Shown: piece by piece, positions 6,802 through 12,795 of the stretch
Layout: every line of letters begins with the position of its first letter
How positions within the stretch are numbered: the stretch's first letter is position 1
DNA from: Dethiobacter sp.
GTDB lineage: Bacteria > Bacillota > Dethiobacteria > DTU022
Assembly (NCBI GenBank): GCA_018333405.1
Contig: JAGXSR010000162.1
Span: 1-12,795 of the forward strand
DNA length: 12,795 nucleotides
Reading direction: 5' to 3'
Program-made: the position numbers and the translations under genes
The notes under the pieces: generated by a model
The model's database searches: none
What the model saw: the letters and a program-made list of their open reading frames with translations, nothing else
What the model was told of the DNA's origin: nothing

Positions 6802-7899
6802 ATGGCAAGGCGCATATTTAGGTTTATTGGAACAGGGATCGGGTTTGCCTTGGGCGTTTATTTGTTTATGTTGCTTGTCCCCGATATTATTCAGGCTTTC
6901 GGCAGCCCCGCGGCTGTTCCTCATCCGGGTTATTCGGCAATCGGCGGTGTGTTATTCGGCTTTATGTTTTATTTTTCCACACCACTGCTTATAAGCTTCT
7001 TTGAGGCGGCGCTCGTCTGGTGCGACAGTAAATTAAAGTCTGTGCCCACACAGGACATAGTTTTAATCGTGTTCGGGTTAATTGTTACTTTGTTGATGGG
7101 CCTCTTGCTAAGTTACCCGATCTACCGAATTCCAGTCATGGGTATGATTCTTTCGCCGTTGATTACGCTGATACTGGTATTTGTCGGGGTTCGTTTTTTA
7201 CTGAACCGCAAAGAGGATTTTACATTTCTCACCTCGTTTTTTAGCCGGGGGGGAAAAGGATCGGCAGTGGCCAGCAATGAAACATTTAAGATTCTTGATA
7301 CCAGTGCAGTTATAGATGGCAGGATTGTAGATATCTGTAAGACTGGGTTTCTGGAAGGGATTATAGTTGTAGCCGGTTTTGTCCTGGAAGAGTTACGGCA
7401 TATAGCTGATTCTCCCGATCAGCTGAAACGAAACCGCGGGCGCCGGGGACTGGATATACTTAATAAAATCCAAAAGGAAATGGATATTCCGGTTGAAATT
7501 TACGAGGGAGATTTTGAAGAACTAACCGACGTGGACAGTAAGTTGGTGCGCCTGGCCAAAACGATTAACGGTAAGATTATTACCAACGATTTTAATCTGA
7601 ATAAGGTATGTGAGCTGCAGGGAATTGCCGTTTTAAATATTAACGAGTTGGCTAATGCAGTGAAACCGGTGGTGCTTCCCGGCGAGGAGATGACCGCTCA
7701 GATTATCAAAGATGGCAAAGAATCCGGTCAGGGAATAGCTTATCTGGATGACGGGACTATGGTGGTAGTGGAAGGCGGGCGCAGGCATATAGGTGAAATG
7801 ATCGATCTCCTGGTGACCAGTGTTTTACAGACGGCGGCGGGCCGCATGATTTTTGCCAAGCCCAAAACGGCTGCTGAAAAAGTTTCCGGAGTTAAATAA
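6802..7899 (+). CDS. yacL: PIN/TRAM-domain membrane protein (YacL family)
   Basis: 365 aa; ATG 6802 follows taggtgat. Four hydrophobic helices (about residues 8-30, 45-70, 83-105 and 109-131) anchor it in the membrane. They are followed by a cytoplasmic PIN nuclease-like domain (about 160-285) and a C-terminal TRAM domain (about 290-350). PIN acidic residues are visible: D166 in ILDTSAVIDGR, the Glu pair in VLEELRHIAD, and the Asp of TNDFN. The family is predicted to be an RNase, but its physiological substrate is not established to my knowledge. The gene is next to carD and 3 nt from ispD, matching the conserved Firmicute order yacL-ispD-ispF. All key acidic positions appear intact, so activity is plausible. 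Confidence 0.92.
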   Translation: MARRIFRFIGTGIGFALGVYLFMLLVPDIIQAFGSPAAVPHPGYSAIGGVLFGFMFYFSTPLLISFFEAALVWCDSKLKSVPTQDIVLIVFGLIVTLLMGLLLSYPIYRIPVMGMILSPLITLILVFVGVRFLLNRKEDFTFLTSFFSRGGKGSAVASNETFKILDTSAVIDGRIVDICKTGFLEGIIVVAGFVLEELRHIADSPDQLKRNRGRRGLDILNKIQKEMDIPVEIYEGDFEELTDVDSKLVRLAKTINGKIITNDFNLNKVCELQGIAVLNINELANAVKPVVLPGEEMTAQIIKDGKESGQGIAYLDDGTMVVVEGGRRHIGEMIDLLVTSVLQTAAGRMIFAKPKTAAEKVSGVK

Positions 7900-7902
7900 A
7901 TA

Positions 7903-8589
7903 ATGCGGGTAGCTGCCATTATTGCCGCATCCGGGCAAGGCCAACGGATGGGCGCCGCTTTGAAAAAGCAGTATATGTTGCTGCAAGGAATGCCTGTTCT
8001 GAGCCGTTCGGTCAGAGCATTTTTAAACCATCCGGAGGTGGACCAGGTGGTTGTAGTGGTTCCGCCCGGAGAGGTTGTTCATGTCCGAAAAACTCTCAGG
8101 CCTTATTTGGCCTTAGACCGGCTGATATTTGCCGAAGGGGGCAAAAGGCGCCAGGATTCGGTTTTTAATGGACTGAAGTTGGTTAACCGCGAGGCCGAAC
8201 TGGTCTGTATTCATGATGGCGCTCGTCCGCTGGTAACCAAAGTGCTGATCGATATTGTTATCGATGCGGCGCTGAAGTGGGGCGCGGCGATCCCTGTGCT
8301 TCCGTTAACAGACACATTAAAGGAAATTACCGCTGAAGGATTTATCAAAAACACAATACCGCGGGAGAGCGTACGCAGATCACAGACCCCCCAGGTTTTC
8401 CGCCAGGATATTATTCGAGAAGCATATAATAAAGCTGAACTGCTGGGAATTGAGACTACCGATGATGCAAATCTATTGGAGATACTTGGTTATTCTGTAA
8501 TCACAGTTCCCGGTGAACCGGAAAACATTAAAATAACTTGTCCGTCAGATCTGCAAATAGCATCTGCGCTGTTAAGAGGGGAGGGGTGA
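7903..8589 (+). CDS. ispD: 2-C-methyl-D-erythritol 4-phosphate cytidylyltransferase
   Basis: 228 aa, the normal length. It joins CTP and MEP to form CDP-methylerythritol in the cytosolic MEP pathway to isoprenoids. The N-terminal nucleotide-binding motif AASGQGQRMG (8-17) carries Arg15, and the following KKQ has Lys22, matching the catalytic Arg and Lys of the family. CIHDGARPLV, the TPQVF motif and TDDANLLE are also present. ATG 7903 lies 3 nt after the yacL stop and no strong Shine-Dalgarno is obvious, so translational coupling is likely. It is directly followed by ispF, which acts two steps later; ispE is not in the window. Confidence 0.96.
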   Translation: MRVAAIIAASGQGQRMGAALKKQYMLLQGMPVLSRSVRAFLNHPEVDQVVVVVPPGEVVHVRKTLRPYLALDRLIFAEGGKRRQDSVFNGLKLVNREAELVCIHDGARPLVTKVLIDIVIDAALKWGAAIPVLPLTDTLKEITAEGFIKNTIPRESVRRSQTPQVFRQDIIREAYNKAELLGIETTDDANLLEILGYSVITVPGEPENIKITCPSDLQIASALLRGEG

Positions 8590-8590
8590 A

Positions 8591-9073
8591 ATGTATCGTG
8601 TCGGCACCGGTTACGATTTGCACCGCCTGGTCAGCGGGCGGCCTCTGATTGTAGGAGGTGTAGAGATCCCTTACCATCAAGGGTTGGACGGATATTCCGA
8701 CGCGGATGTTTTAACTCATGCTTTGATGGATGCGCTGCTTGGCGCAGCAGGGCTAAAAGACATTGGTCATTATTTTCCGCCAGGAGTTCCGGATTACAAA
8801 AATATCTCAAGCTTGTTTTTATTGGATCAAGTCAGAGTCTATTTGGATCAGGCCGGTTACCGTTTGGTTAATGTTGATTCCGTGATTATTGCGCAAGCGC
8901 CAAAGTTTGCCCCATATATCGAGGAGATGAAAACCAATATTGCTGCTGTGCTATGCACCCTTCCCGAGTCCGTTTCCATAAAAGCAACAACTACGGAAGG
9001 ATTGGGGGTTTGTGGCCGCGGAGAAGCTATAGCCGCTCAGGCAGCCGTCCTGCTGACGAGATCGATCTCCTGA
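8591..9073 (+). CDS. ispF: 2-C-methyl-D-erythritol 2,4-cyclodiphosphate synthase, with unusual substrate loops
   Basis: 160 aa; ATG 8591 is 1 nt after the ispD stop, with gaggggagggg as Shine-Dalgarno. IspF cyclises CDP-ME 2-phosphate to ME-cyclodiphosphate, releasing CMP, as a trimer with a divalent metal. Metal ligands D9, H11 and H43 are present, as are SDADV (36-40), DIG (57-59), AQAPK, and TTTE near the C terminus. Three normally conserved substrate-contact spots differ: the His of HSD is Tyr35, FPDTD is FPPGV (62-66), and the Phe of GLGFTGRGE is Val (GLGVCGRGE). The gene has no frameshift and sits in its normal operon place, so it is probably active but with a reshaped pocket. Confidence 0.94.
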   Translation: MYRVGTGYDLHRLVSGRPLIVGGVEIPYHQGLDGYSDADVLTHALMDALLGAAGLKDIGHYFPPGVPDYKNISSLFLLDQVRVYLDQAGYRLVNVDSVIIAQAPKFAPYIEEMKTNIAAVLCTLPESVSIKATTTEGLGVCGRGEAIAAQAAVLLTRSIS

Positions 9074-9090
9074 TGCGGAAAAAGGGTGCA

Positions 9091-9120
9091 TTGACAAAAT
9101 AAATGATAGTTGTATATAAT
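9091..9120 (+). promoter_or_regulatory. Sigma-A promoter of the cysE-cysS T-box transcript
   Basis: TTGACA (9091-9096), an 18-nt spacer, and TATAAT (9115-9120). It starts 17 nt after the ispF stop, so the cysteine genes have their own start independent of the isp operon. Confidence 0.85.
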
Positions 9121-9149
9121 GTCGTAAAGTTATTTCTATATATTCTACA

Positions 9150-9397
9150 ATGCGATGAATAGGCAGAGTAACTTTGCGCCGCTCACAGAGAGGGGCCTTC
9201 ACAGGCTGAAAGAGGCCTTAAAGCGTGTGCAAAGAGAAGTGCGCCTTGGAGCAGGAACCGTGAAAGACAAAGTAGCGGTTCACGGGAGTTGCCGTTAATC
9301 AGCTATAAGGGGGGGCGCTATTGCGCCTAAGCAGAGTGGAACCGCGGTTTATCGCCGTCTCTGTGCGTTGAGCACTTAAGACGGCGTAATTATTTTT
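9150..9397 (+). promoter_or_regulatory. T-box leader, Cys-specific (TGC specifier)
   Basis: This fills most of the 338-nt gap between ispF and cysE. T-box RNAs bind uncharged tRNA and prevent termination. Landmarks in order are GATGAATAGGCAGAGTAA at the start of Stem I, the CACAGAGAGG bulge motif, GGCTGAAAG in the distal loop, and the specifier TGC (9240-9242) in the context GAAG-TGC-GCCTTGGAG. Then come a Stem III GAACCG/CGGTTC (9255-9260/9276-9281), a hairpin GGCGC-TATT-GCGCC (9314-9327), and the T-box bulge TGGAACCGCGG (9337-9347). The antiterminator pairs GCAGAG (9331-9336) with CTCTGT (9359-9364), and this overlaps the left arm of the terminator. The Cys codon agrees with the downstream cysE and cysS. 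Another TGC at 9228-9230 is a less likely specifier. Confidence 0.93.
9353..9397 (+). terminator. T-box intrinsic terminator
   Basis: CGCCGTCT (9353-9360) pairs with AGACGGCG (9379-9386). An inner GTGC/GCAC stem lies within, and TAATTATTTTT follows (9387-9397). Formation excludes the antiterminator helix, giving the on/off switch for cysE-cysS. Confidence 0.9.
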
Positions 9398-9411
9398 AAG
9401 GGGAATCTGCA

Positions 9412-10047
9412 ATGACTATCCGTCTCCGGCAAGATATTATGGCTGTAAAAGAAAGAGATCCGGCCGCAAAAACTGCATTGGAAGTGATGCTGTGTTACCC
9501 GGGAATCCATGCCCTGATCTTCCACCGGTTAGCTCATTATTTTTACCGGCGTGGCCAGGTTTTACTGCCTCGCCTGATCTCTCAGTTATCCAGGCTTCTT
9601 ACCGGCATTGAGATTCACCCCGGTGCTATAATCGGTCAGGGGTTGTTTGTAGATCACGGGATGGGCGTGGTGATCGGAGAGACCTCAGAGCTGGGAAACA
9701 ATGTAACCATCTATCAGGGAGTTACCTTGGGAGGGACCGGGAAAGAGAAAGGGAAGCGGCATCCAACCATCGGGGACAATGTGGTGATCGGAGCCGGAGC
9801 TAAAGTGCTGGGGCCTATAGAAATTGGCACCGGGGCGCGGATCGGGGCTGGTTCCGTGGTTCTGAATTCTGTTCCGCCCGGGGCTACAGTAGTGGGTGTT
9901 CCCGGCAGAGTTGTCTTTCACAACGGGGAGAGGGTGCATTCCATTAATCTGAATCATACTGACCTGCCTGATCCGGTGGCAGAGGCACTGAAACGGCTGC
10001 AAGATCAGATCGACCTGCTGCGCTGCCGCATTGAGAAAGCTGAATAG
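9412..10047 (+). CDS. cysE: Serine O-acetyltransferase
   Basis: 211 aa, the short Gram-positive form. It transfers acetyl from acetyl-CoA to L-serine, giving O-acetylserine, the acceptor for sulfide in cysteine synthesis. An N-terminal helical part (to about residue 65) is followed by a left-handed beta-helix of hexapeptide repeats. IEIHPGAIIG, VDHGMGVVIGET (D81, H82), QGVTLGGTGKEKGKRHPTIGD and VIGAGAKVLG are all as in active enzymes. ATG 9412 follows aagggg after the T-box terminator. The next gene, cysS, starts 14 nt later, so both depend on antitermination by uncharged tRNA-Cys. This links precursor supply to tRNA charging. Confidence 0.97.
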   Translation: MTIRLRQDIMAVKERDPAAKTALEVMLCYPGIHALIFHRLAHYFYRRGQVLLPRLISQLSRLLTGIEIHPGAIIGQGLFVDHGMGVVIGETSELGNNVTIYQGVTLGGTGKEKGKRHPTIGDNVVIGAGAKVLGPIEIGTGARIGAGSVVLNSVPPGATVVGVPGRVVFHNGERVHSINLNHTDLPDPVAEALKRLQDQIDLLRCRIEKAE

Positions 10048-10061
10048 TGAGGTGAACACAA

Positions 10062-11531
10062 TTGGCCATTAAAATATTTAATACTCTGGTTCGCTGTAAA
10101 GAGGAATTTAACCCGACAGCTCCGCCTGAAGTCAGTTTCTATGTTTGCGGTCCCACCGTTTATGACTTTATTCATATCGGCAATGCTCGGGTTTTTATCA
10201 TATTTGATGTAATCCGTCGCTACCTTATCTTTCGCGGTTATAAAGTAAGAATGATCCAAAATTATACTGATATTGATGATAAGATGATCAATCGTGCTGC
10301 GGAACAAGGTATCCTGGTTTCTGAACTAGCCCGGCGCTATATTGACGCCTATCAGGAAGACGCAAGCGCTTTAAGAGTGAAACCGGCTGATGTTCATCCT
10401 TTGGCCACAGAGCATATCTCCCAGATTATCTCCCTGATTCATCACTTGGAAGAGAAAAAAATTGCATACGCCAGCGATGGTGATGTTTATTTTGACACCT
10501 CCCTTTTTGCGGCCTATGGCTCTCTTTCCCGGCAGAATCAAGATGAACTATTGGCCGGCGCCCGGGTAGAACCGGGTGATAAAAAGCGCCATCCGCTTGA
10601 TTTTGCTTTATGGAAACAGAGAAAGCCGGGTGAACCTTTCTGGGACAGCCCCTGGGGAGAAGGCCGCCCCGGATGGCATGTGGAATGTTCAGCTATGGCT
10701 ATGCACTACCTGGGCGAAACCATAGATATACATGCCGGGGGCAACGATTTAATATTCCCTCACCATGAAAATGAAATCGCGCAAAGCTCAGCCGTTTCAG
10801 GTAAATCTTTTGCCCGCTATTGGCTGCATGCCGGCTATTTAAACTTTAATGACCAAAAAATGTCCAAGTCTCTGGGTAATGTAACAACAGTCCGCTCTCT
10901 TTTAAAGCAGTATAAGCCATTGGATTTACGCTTCTTTATTCTTTCCGCTCACTACCGCAGTCCGCTGAATTTTAGCCAAGAGCTGCTCGGACAGGCATGT
11001 TCCGGGCGGGAAAGGCTTCAGGAAATGATCGATAACCTGTTTATTGCCTTAAAGGATGTTGCAGTGGCAGGAGCGAACGGCTTGCCGCCAAGCATTGCAC
11101 ACGAGACAGTCTCAACTGATGCTGCGGTTGCAGCTACGGAGCCTGAGATCAGCCTGGAAACAACCAAAGAGCAAGTGCGGCATAATTTTATGGCGGCCAT
11201 GGATGATGACTTTAACACTGCTGATGCAATTGCCGAGCTGTTCAGGCTGGCCCGGGCGTGCAATATTTACCTGCAAAAGGGATATCCTTACAGAAAAGAG
11301 CTCCTGGAAAAAGTCCTGAATTTCTACCGTGAAGCTGACAGCATACTGGAGATCCTCGATCTGAGTTTGCCGTATTTGTTGGATCCAAATATTGCGGAGA
11401 TGATCGACCAGCGTGATCAGGCCCGTAAATGCAGAGATTGGGCGGCTGCCGACCGGATTCGCGAAGATCTTCTGACCAAAGGGATTGTTCTTGAAGACAC
11501 GCCCCGCGGCACCCGGTGGAAGCGAGTATAA
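10062..11531 (+). CDS. cysS: Cysteinyl-tRNA synthetase
   Basis: 489 aa, class I synthetase that charges tRNA-Cys in the cytosol. The start is TTG 10062, after gtgaggtga. The catalytic HIGN (38-41) and KMSKS (266-270) are intact. Zinc ligands are C29, C209, H234 and E238, the same set as in E. coli (C28, C209, H234, E238). The C-terminal DALR-type helical domain and the small end domain (DRIREDLLTKGIVLEDTPRGTRWKR region) are present. Residues about 332-369 form a low-complexity Ala/Thr/Glu stretch that looks longer than the usual linker. Expression depends on the Cys T-box upstream of cysE, so the enzyme rises when tRNA-Cys is uncharged. Confidence 0.97.
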   Translation: MAIKIFNTLVRCKEEFNPTAPPEVSFYVCGPTVYDFIHIGNARVFIIFDVIRRYLIFRGYKVRMIQNYTDIDDKMINRAAEQGILVSELARRYIDAYQEDASALRVKPADVHPLATEHISQIISLIHHLEEKKIAYASDGDVYFDTSLFAAYGSLSRQNQDELLAGARVEPGDKKRHPLDFALWKQRKPGEPFWDSPWGEGRPGWHVECSAMAMHYLGETIDIHAGGNDLIFPHHENEIAQSSAVSGKSFARYWLHAGYLNFNDQKMSKSLGNVTTVRSLLKQYKPLDLRFFILSAHYRSPLNFSQELLGQACSGRERLQEMIDNLFIALKDVAVAGANGLPPSIAHETVSTDAAVAATEPEISLETTKEQVRHNFMAAMDDDFNTADAIAELFRLARACNIYLQKGYPYRKELLEKVLNFYREADSILEILDLSLPYLLDPNIAEMIDQRDQARKCRDWAAADRIREDLLTKGIVLEDTPRGTRWKRV

Positions 11532-11565
11532 CGTCATATACAGATAATCCCGGGGTGGGTGACTG

Positions 11566-12339
11566 ATGAAAAGTAGCAGTAAACCGGTTGCGGAATCCGA
11601 CAAAATGATATTTGGGCGTCAGGCCGTTTTGGAAGCGCTTAAATATAAGCGCTTATACCAGGTTTACGTTATGGAAGGCTTGAAAGGCGCCGCGATAAAC
11701 GCAATCGTTGATTTATCCAGGCAAGAGAGTGTTCCGTTATCTTTCGTTTCCCGGGATAAATTTTTGGCCCTGGTCAAAGATTATCCAGGCCACCAGGGTG
11801 TGACTGCGCTAGGTTCTTCTTTTCAATATTTTTCCTTAGATCAACTTATTAAAACAGCAATGGCCGCATCAACCGATCCTTTTTTGCTTTTGCTGGATCA
11901 TCTGCAGGACCCTCAAAATCTTGGCTCAATTATCCGTACCGCCGACGCGGCAGGAGTGCATGGATTGGTTATACCTGAGCCCCGCTCGGTCAGAGTGACC
12001 CCGGCGGTATGTAAAGTAGCCGCCGGTGCTGTGGAACGTGCCCGTATCGCCTTGGTCCCCAACTTATCCCGGGCCATCGAGCTGTTAAAGCAGGACGGTT
12101 TTTGGATATATGGCGCCGAGGCAGACGGAGAGGTGCCATATTATCAGGCTGATTTCAACCGTCCGTTGGCTCTGGTAGTTGGGTCCGAGGGAAAGGGTCT
12201 GTCCCGGATTGTCCGCAAGCATTGTGATCGGACAGTGCGCCTTCCAATGAAAGAAAAGGCGGCTTCCCTGAATGTGGCGGTGGCTTCCGCGGTGTTGATT
12301 TACGCTGTCTTAGCCCAGCGAGGAAAATGGGAGAGTTGA
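11566..12339 (+). CDS. rlmB: 23S rRNA 2'-O-methyltransferase, TrmH/SpoU family
   Basis: 257 aa, normal for RlmB/YacO. It methylates the 2'-OH of a 23S rRNA guanosine (G2251 in E. coli) with S-adenosylmethionine. The N-terminal substrate-binding domain starts at IFGRQAVLEAL. The C-terminal SPOUT knot carries motif 1 (DPQNLGSIIRTADAAG), motif 2 (VVGSEGKGLSR) and motif 3 (LPMKEKAASLNVAVASAVLIYA). ATG 11566 follows ggggtggg, 34 nt after the cysS stop, with no terminator between, so it is probably read from the T-box transcript. In Bacillus mrnC lies between cysS and rlmB; it is absent here. The exact nucleotide target is inferred from family. Confidence 0.93.
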   Translation: MKSSSKPVAESDKMIFGRQAVLEALKYKRLYQVYVMEGLKGAAINAIVDLSRQESVPLSFVSRDKFLALVKDYPGHQGVTALGSSFQYFSLDQLIKTAMAASTDPFLLLLDHLQDPQNLGSIIRTADAAGVHGLVIPEPRSVRVTPAVCKVAAGAVERARIALVPNLSRAIELLKQDGFWIYGAEADGEVPYYQADFNRPLALVVGSEGKGLSRIVRKHCDRTVRLPMKEKAASLNVAVASAVLIYAVLAQRGKWES

Positions 12340-12396
12340 TGTACAGGGATACAGGGAAATTAAAGGTTTGAGGGCCATTTGCCGGAGACTGAAGGC

Positions 12397-12408
12397 GCCG
12401 TTAACGGC
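12397..12408. repeat. 12-bp perfect palindrome GCCGTTAACGGC upstream of the sigH promoter
   Basis: A complete dyad 44 nt before the -35 box of the sigH promoter, in the 195-nt gap after rlmB. It could be an operator for a dimeric regulator. The gap also contains a tandem ACAGGGAT/ACAGGGAA near 12342-12357. Nothing else coding is seen in it. Confidence 0.35.
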
Positions 12409-12451
12409 TGAGTTGATTCCACTAGGCAATATTTGGCGTGAGCAAAAAAGC

Positions 12452-12480
12452 TTGACCCCATCAGGCCTATACGTTATAAT
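12452..12480 (+). promoter_or_regulatory. Sigma-A promoter of sigH
   Basis: TTGACC (12452-12457), a 17-nt spacer, and TATAAT (12475-12480). The spacer end and -10 share the 13-mer TATACGTTATAAT with the yacL promoter. The start codon is 54 nt downstream of the -10 box. Confidence 0.8.
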
Positions 12481-12534
12481 AAGCGCGGAAGTGCTGCCAA
12501 CCCCCACTTAAATACCCGGACGGAGGCGATATGT

Positions 12535-12795
12535 GTGAGCTTTTTGGCTCAAGAAGTGAAAGGAAACAGCAGTGTTTACCTGGAGCTGGAGTTTAAAAGC
12601 GATGAAGATATAGTTACGGAAGCAAAAGACGGCAACACAATCGCCTTGGAGTTTTTAATTAATAAGTATAAAAATTTTGTAAAAGCAAAAGCCAGGTCTT
12701 ATTTTTTAATTGGAGCCGATCGGGAAGATATAATTCAGGAAGGGATGATTGGTCTCTACAAAGCCATCCGGGATTTTAAAGGCGACAAGCTCTCA
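12535..12795 (+). CDS. sigH: RNA polymerase sigma-H factor, N-terminal part (cut by window end)
   Basis: 87 codons run to the last base of the window. The start is GTG 12535, 8 nt after the Shine-Dalgarno ggagg (12522-12526); ATG 12531 is out of frame. The peptide MSFLAQEVKGNSSVYLELEF, then GNTIALEFLINKYKNFVKAKA and DREDIIQEGMIGLYKAIRDF, match regions 1.2 to 2.2 of SigH, the RNAP core-binding part. SigH directs early stationary-phase and sporulation-initiation genes in Bacillus and Clostridia. It has its own promoter. Regions 2.4 and 4 lie outside the window, so promoter recognition cannot be checked. Position after rlmB supports the call. Confidence 0.9.
   Translation, partial: MSFLAQEVKGNSSVYLELEFKSDEDIVTEAKDGNTIALEFLINKYKNFVKAKARSYFLIGADREDIIQEGMIGLYKAIRDFKGDKLS

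Noticed and set aside
11056..11319. Second + strand open frame inside cysS
   Set aside because: It is a frame-shifted shadow of the low-complexity part of cysS, with no family motif and no ribosome site of its own.
12531..12533. ATG as start of sigH
   Set aside because: It is out of frame with the SigH peptide; GTG 12535 is in frame and well spaced from ggagg.
1..12795. CRISPR array, insertion sequence, phage or toxin-antitoxin genes
   Set aside because: No regularly spaced repeats, transposase or integrase motifs, or small paired genes were seen.

Overview
The window looks like chromosome of an endospore-forming, probably anaerobic Firmicute of the Desulfotomaculum/Pelotomaculum (Peptococcaceae) type. 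The evidence is a SigH-like sigma factor at the right end, a Cys-specific T-box leader before cysE-cysS, a CarD/YacL/IspD/IspF block as in Bacillus and Clostridia, purine-rich Shine-Dalgarno sites, and frequent GTG and TTG starts. The genus is inferred from gene order and protein style; no search was run.

Left part (1-5901): a rightward run of six genes that looks like one metabolic operon. In order they are a ketol-acid reductoisomerase homologue (its 5' end lies outside the window), a D-2-hydroxyacid dehydrogenase, a DRE-TIM metallolyase of the isopropylmalate/homocitrate/Re-citrate synthase superfamily, a short-chain dehydrogenase, an NCS2-type permease and a single-domain PPC (DUF296) protein. 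This is not a normal ilv-leu operon. Several members also differ from their families at diagnostic positions: KARI FNILY, CLNELK and SDIAEF; metallolyase ESGII instead of ESGIH; PPC third His replaced by Cys; permease signature Asn replaced by Ser. I read it as a candidate uncharacterised pathway that imports and converts an unusual organic acid or cyclic anion. Its substrate cannot be told from the sequence.

Middle (5902-9073): a non-coding segment with possible RNA structure and a tiny ORF is followed by a strong promoter for carD (transcription regulator). A second promoter drives a YacL-like PIN/TRAM membrane protein and the isoprenoid (MEP pathway) genes ispD and ispF. The ispF product has unusual substitutions in its substrate loops.

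Right part (9074-12795): a promoter and a complete T-box leader with a TGC (Cys) specifier, an antiterminator and a terminator. These control cysE (serine acetyltransferase) and cysS (cysteinyl-tRNA synthetase), with rlmB (23S rRNA 2'-O-methyltransferase) downstream. A separate promoter precedes sigH, which runs off the window. Compared with Bacillus subtilis (yacL-ispD-ispF-gltX-cysE-cysS-mrnC-rlmB-yacP-sigH), gltX, mrnC and yacP are absent from their usual places. The genes seen all lie on the + strand. I found no tRNA, rRNA, CRISPR array or insertion sequence.
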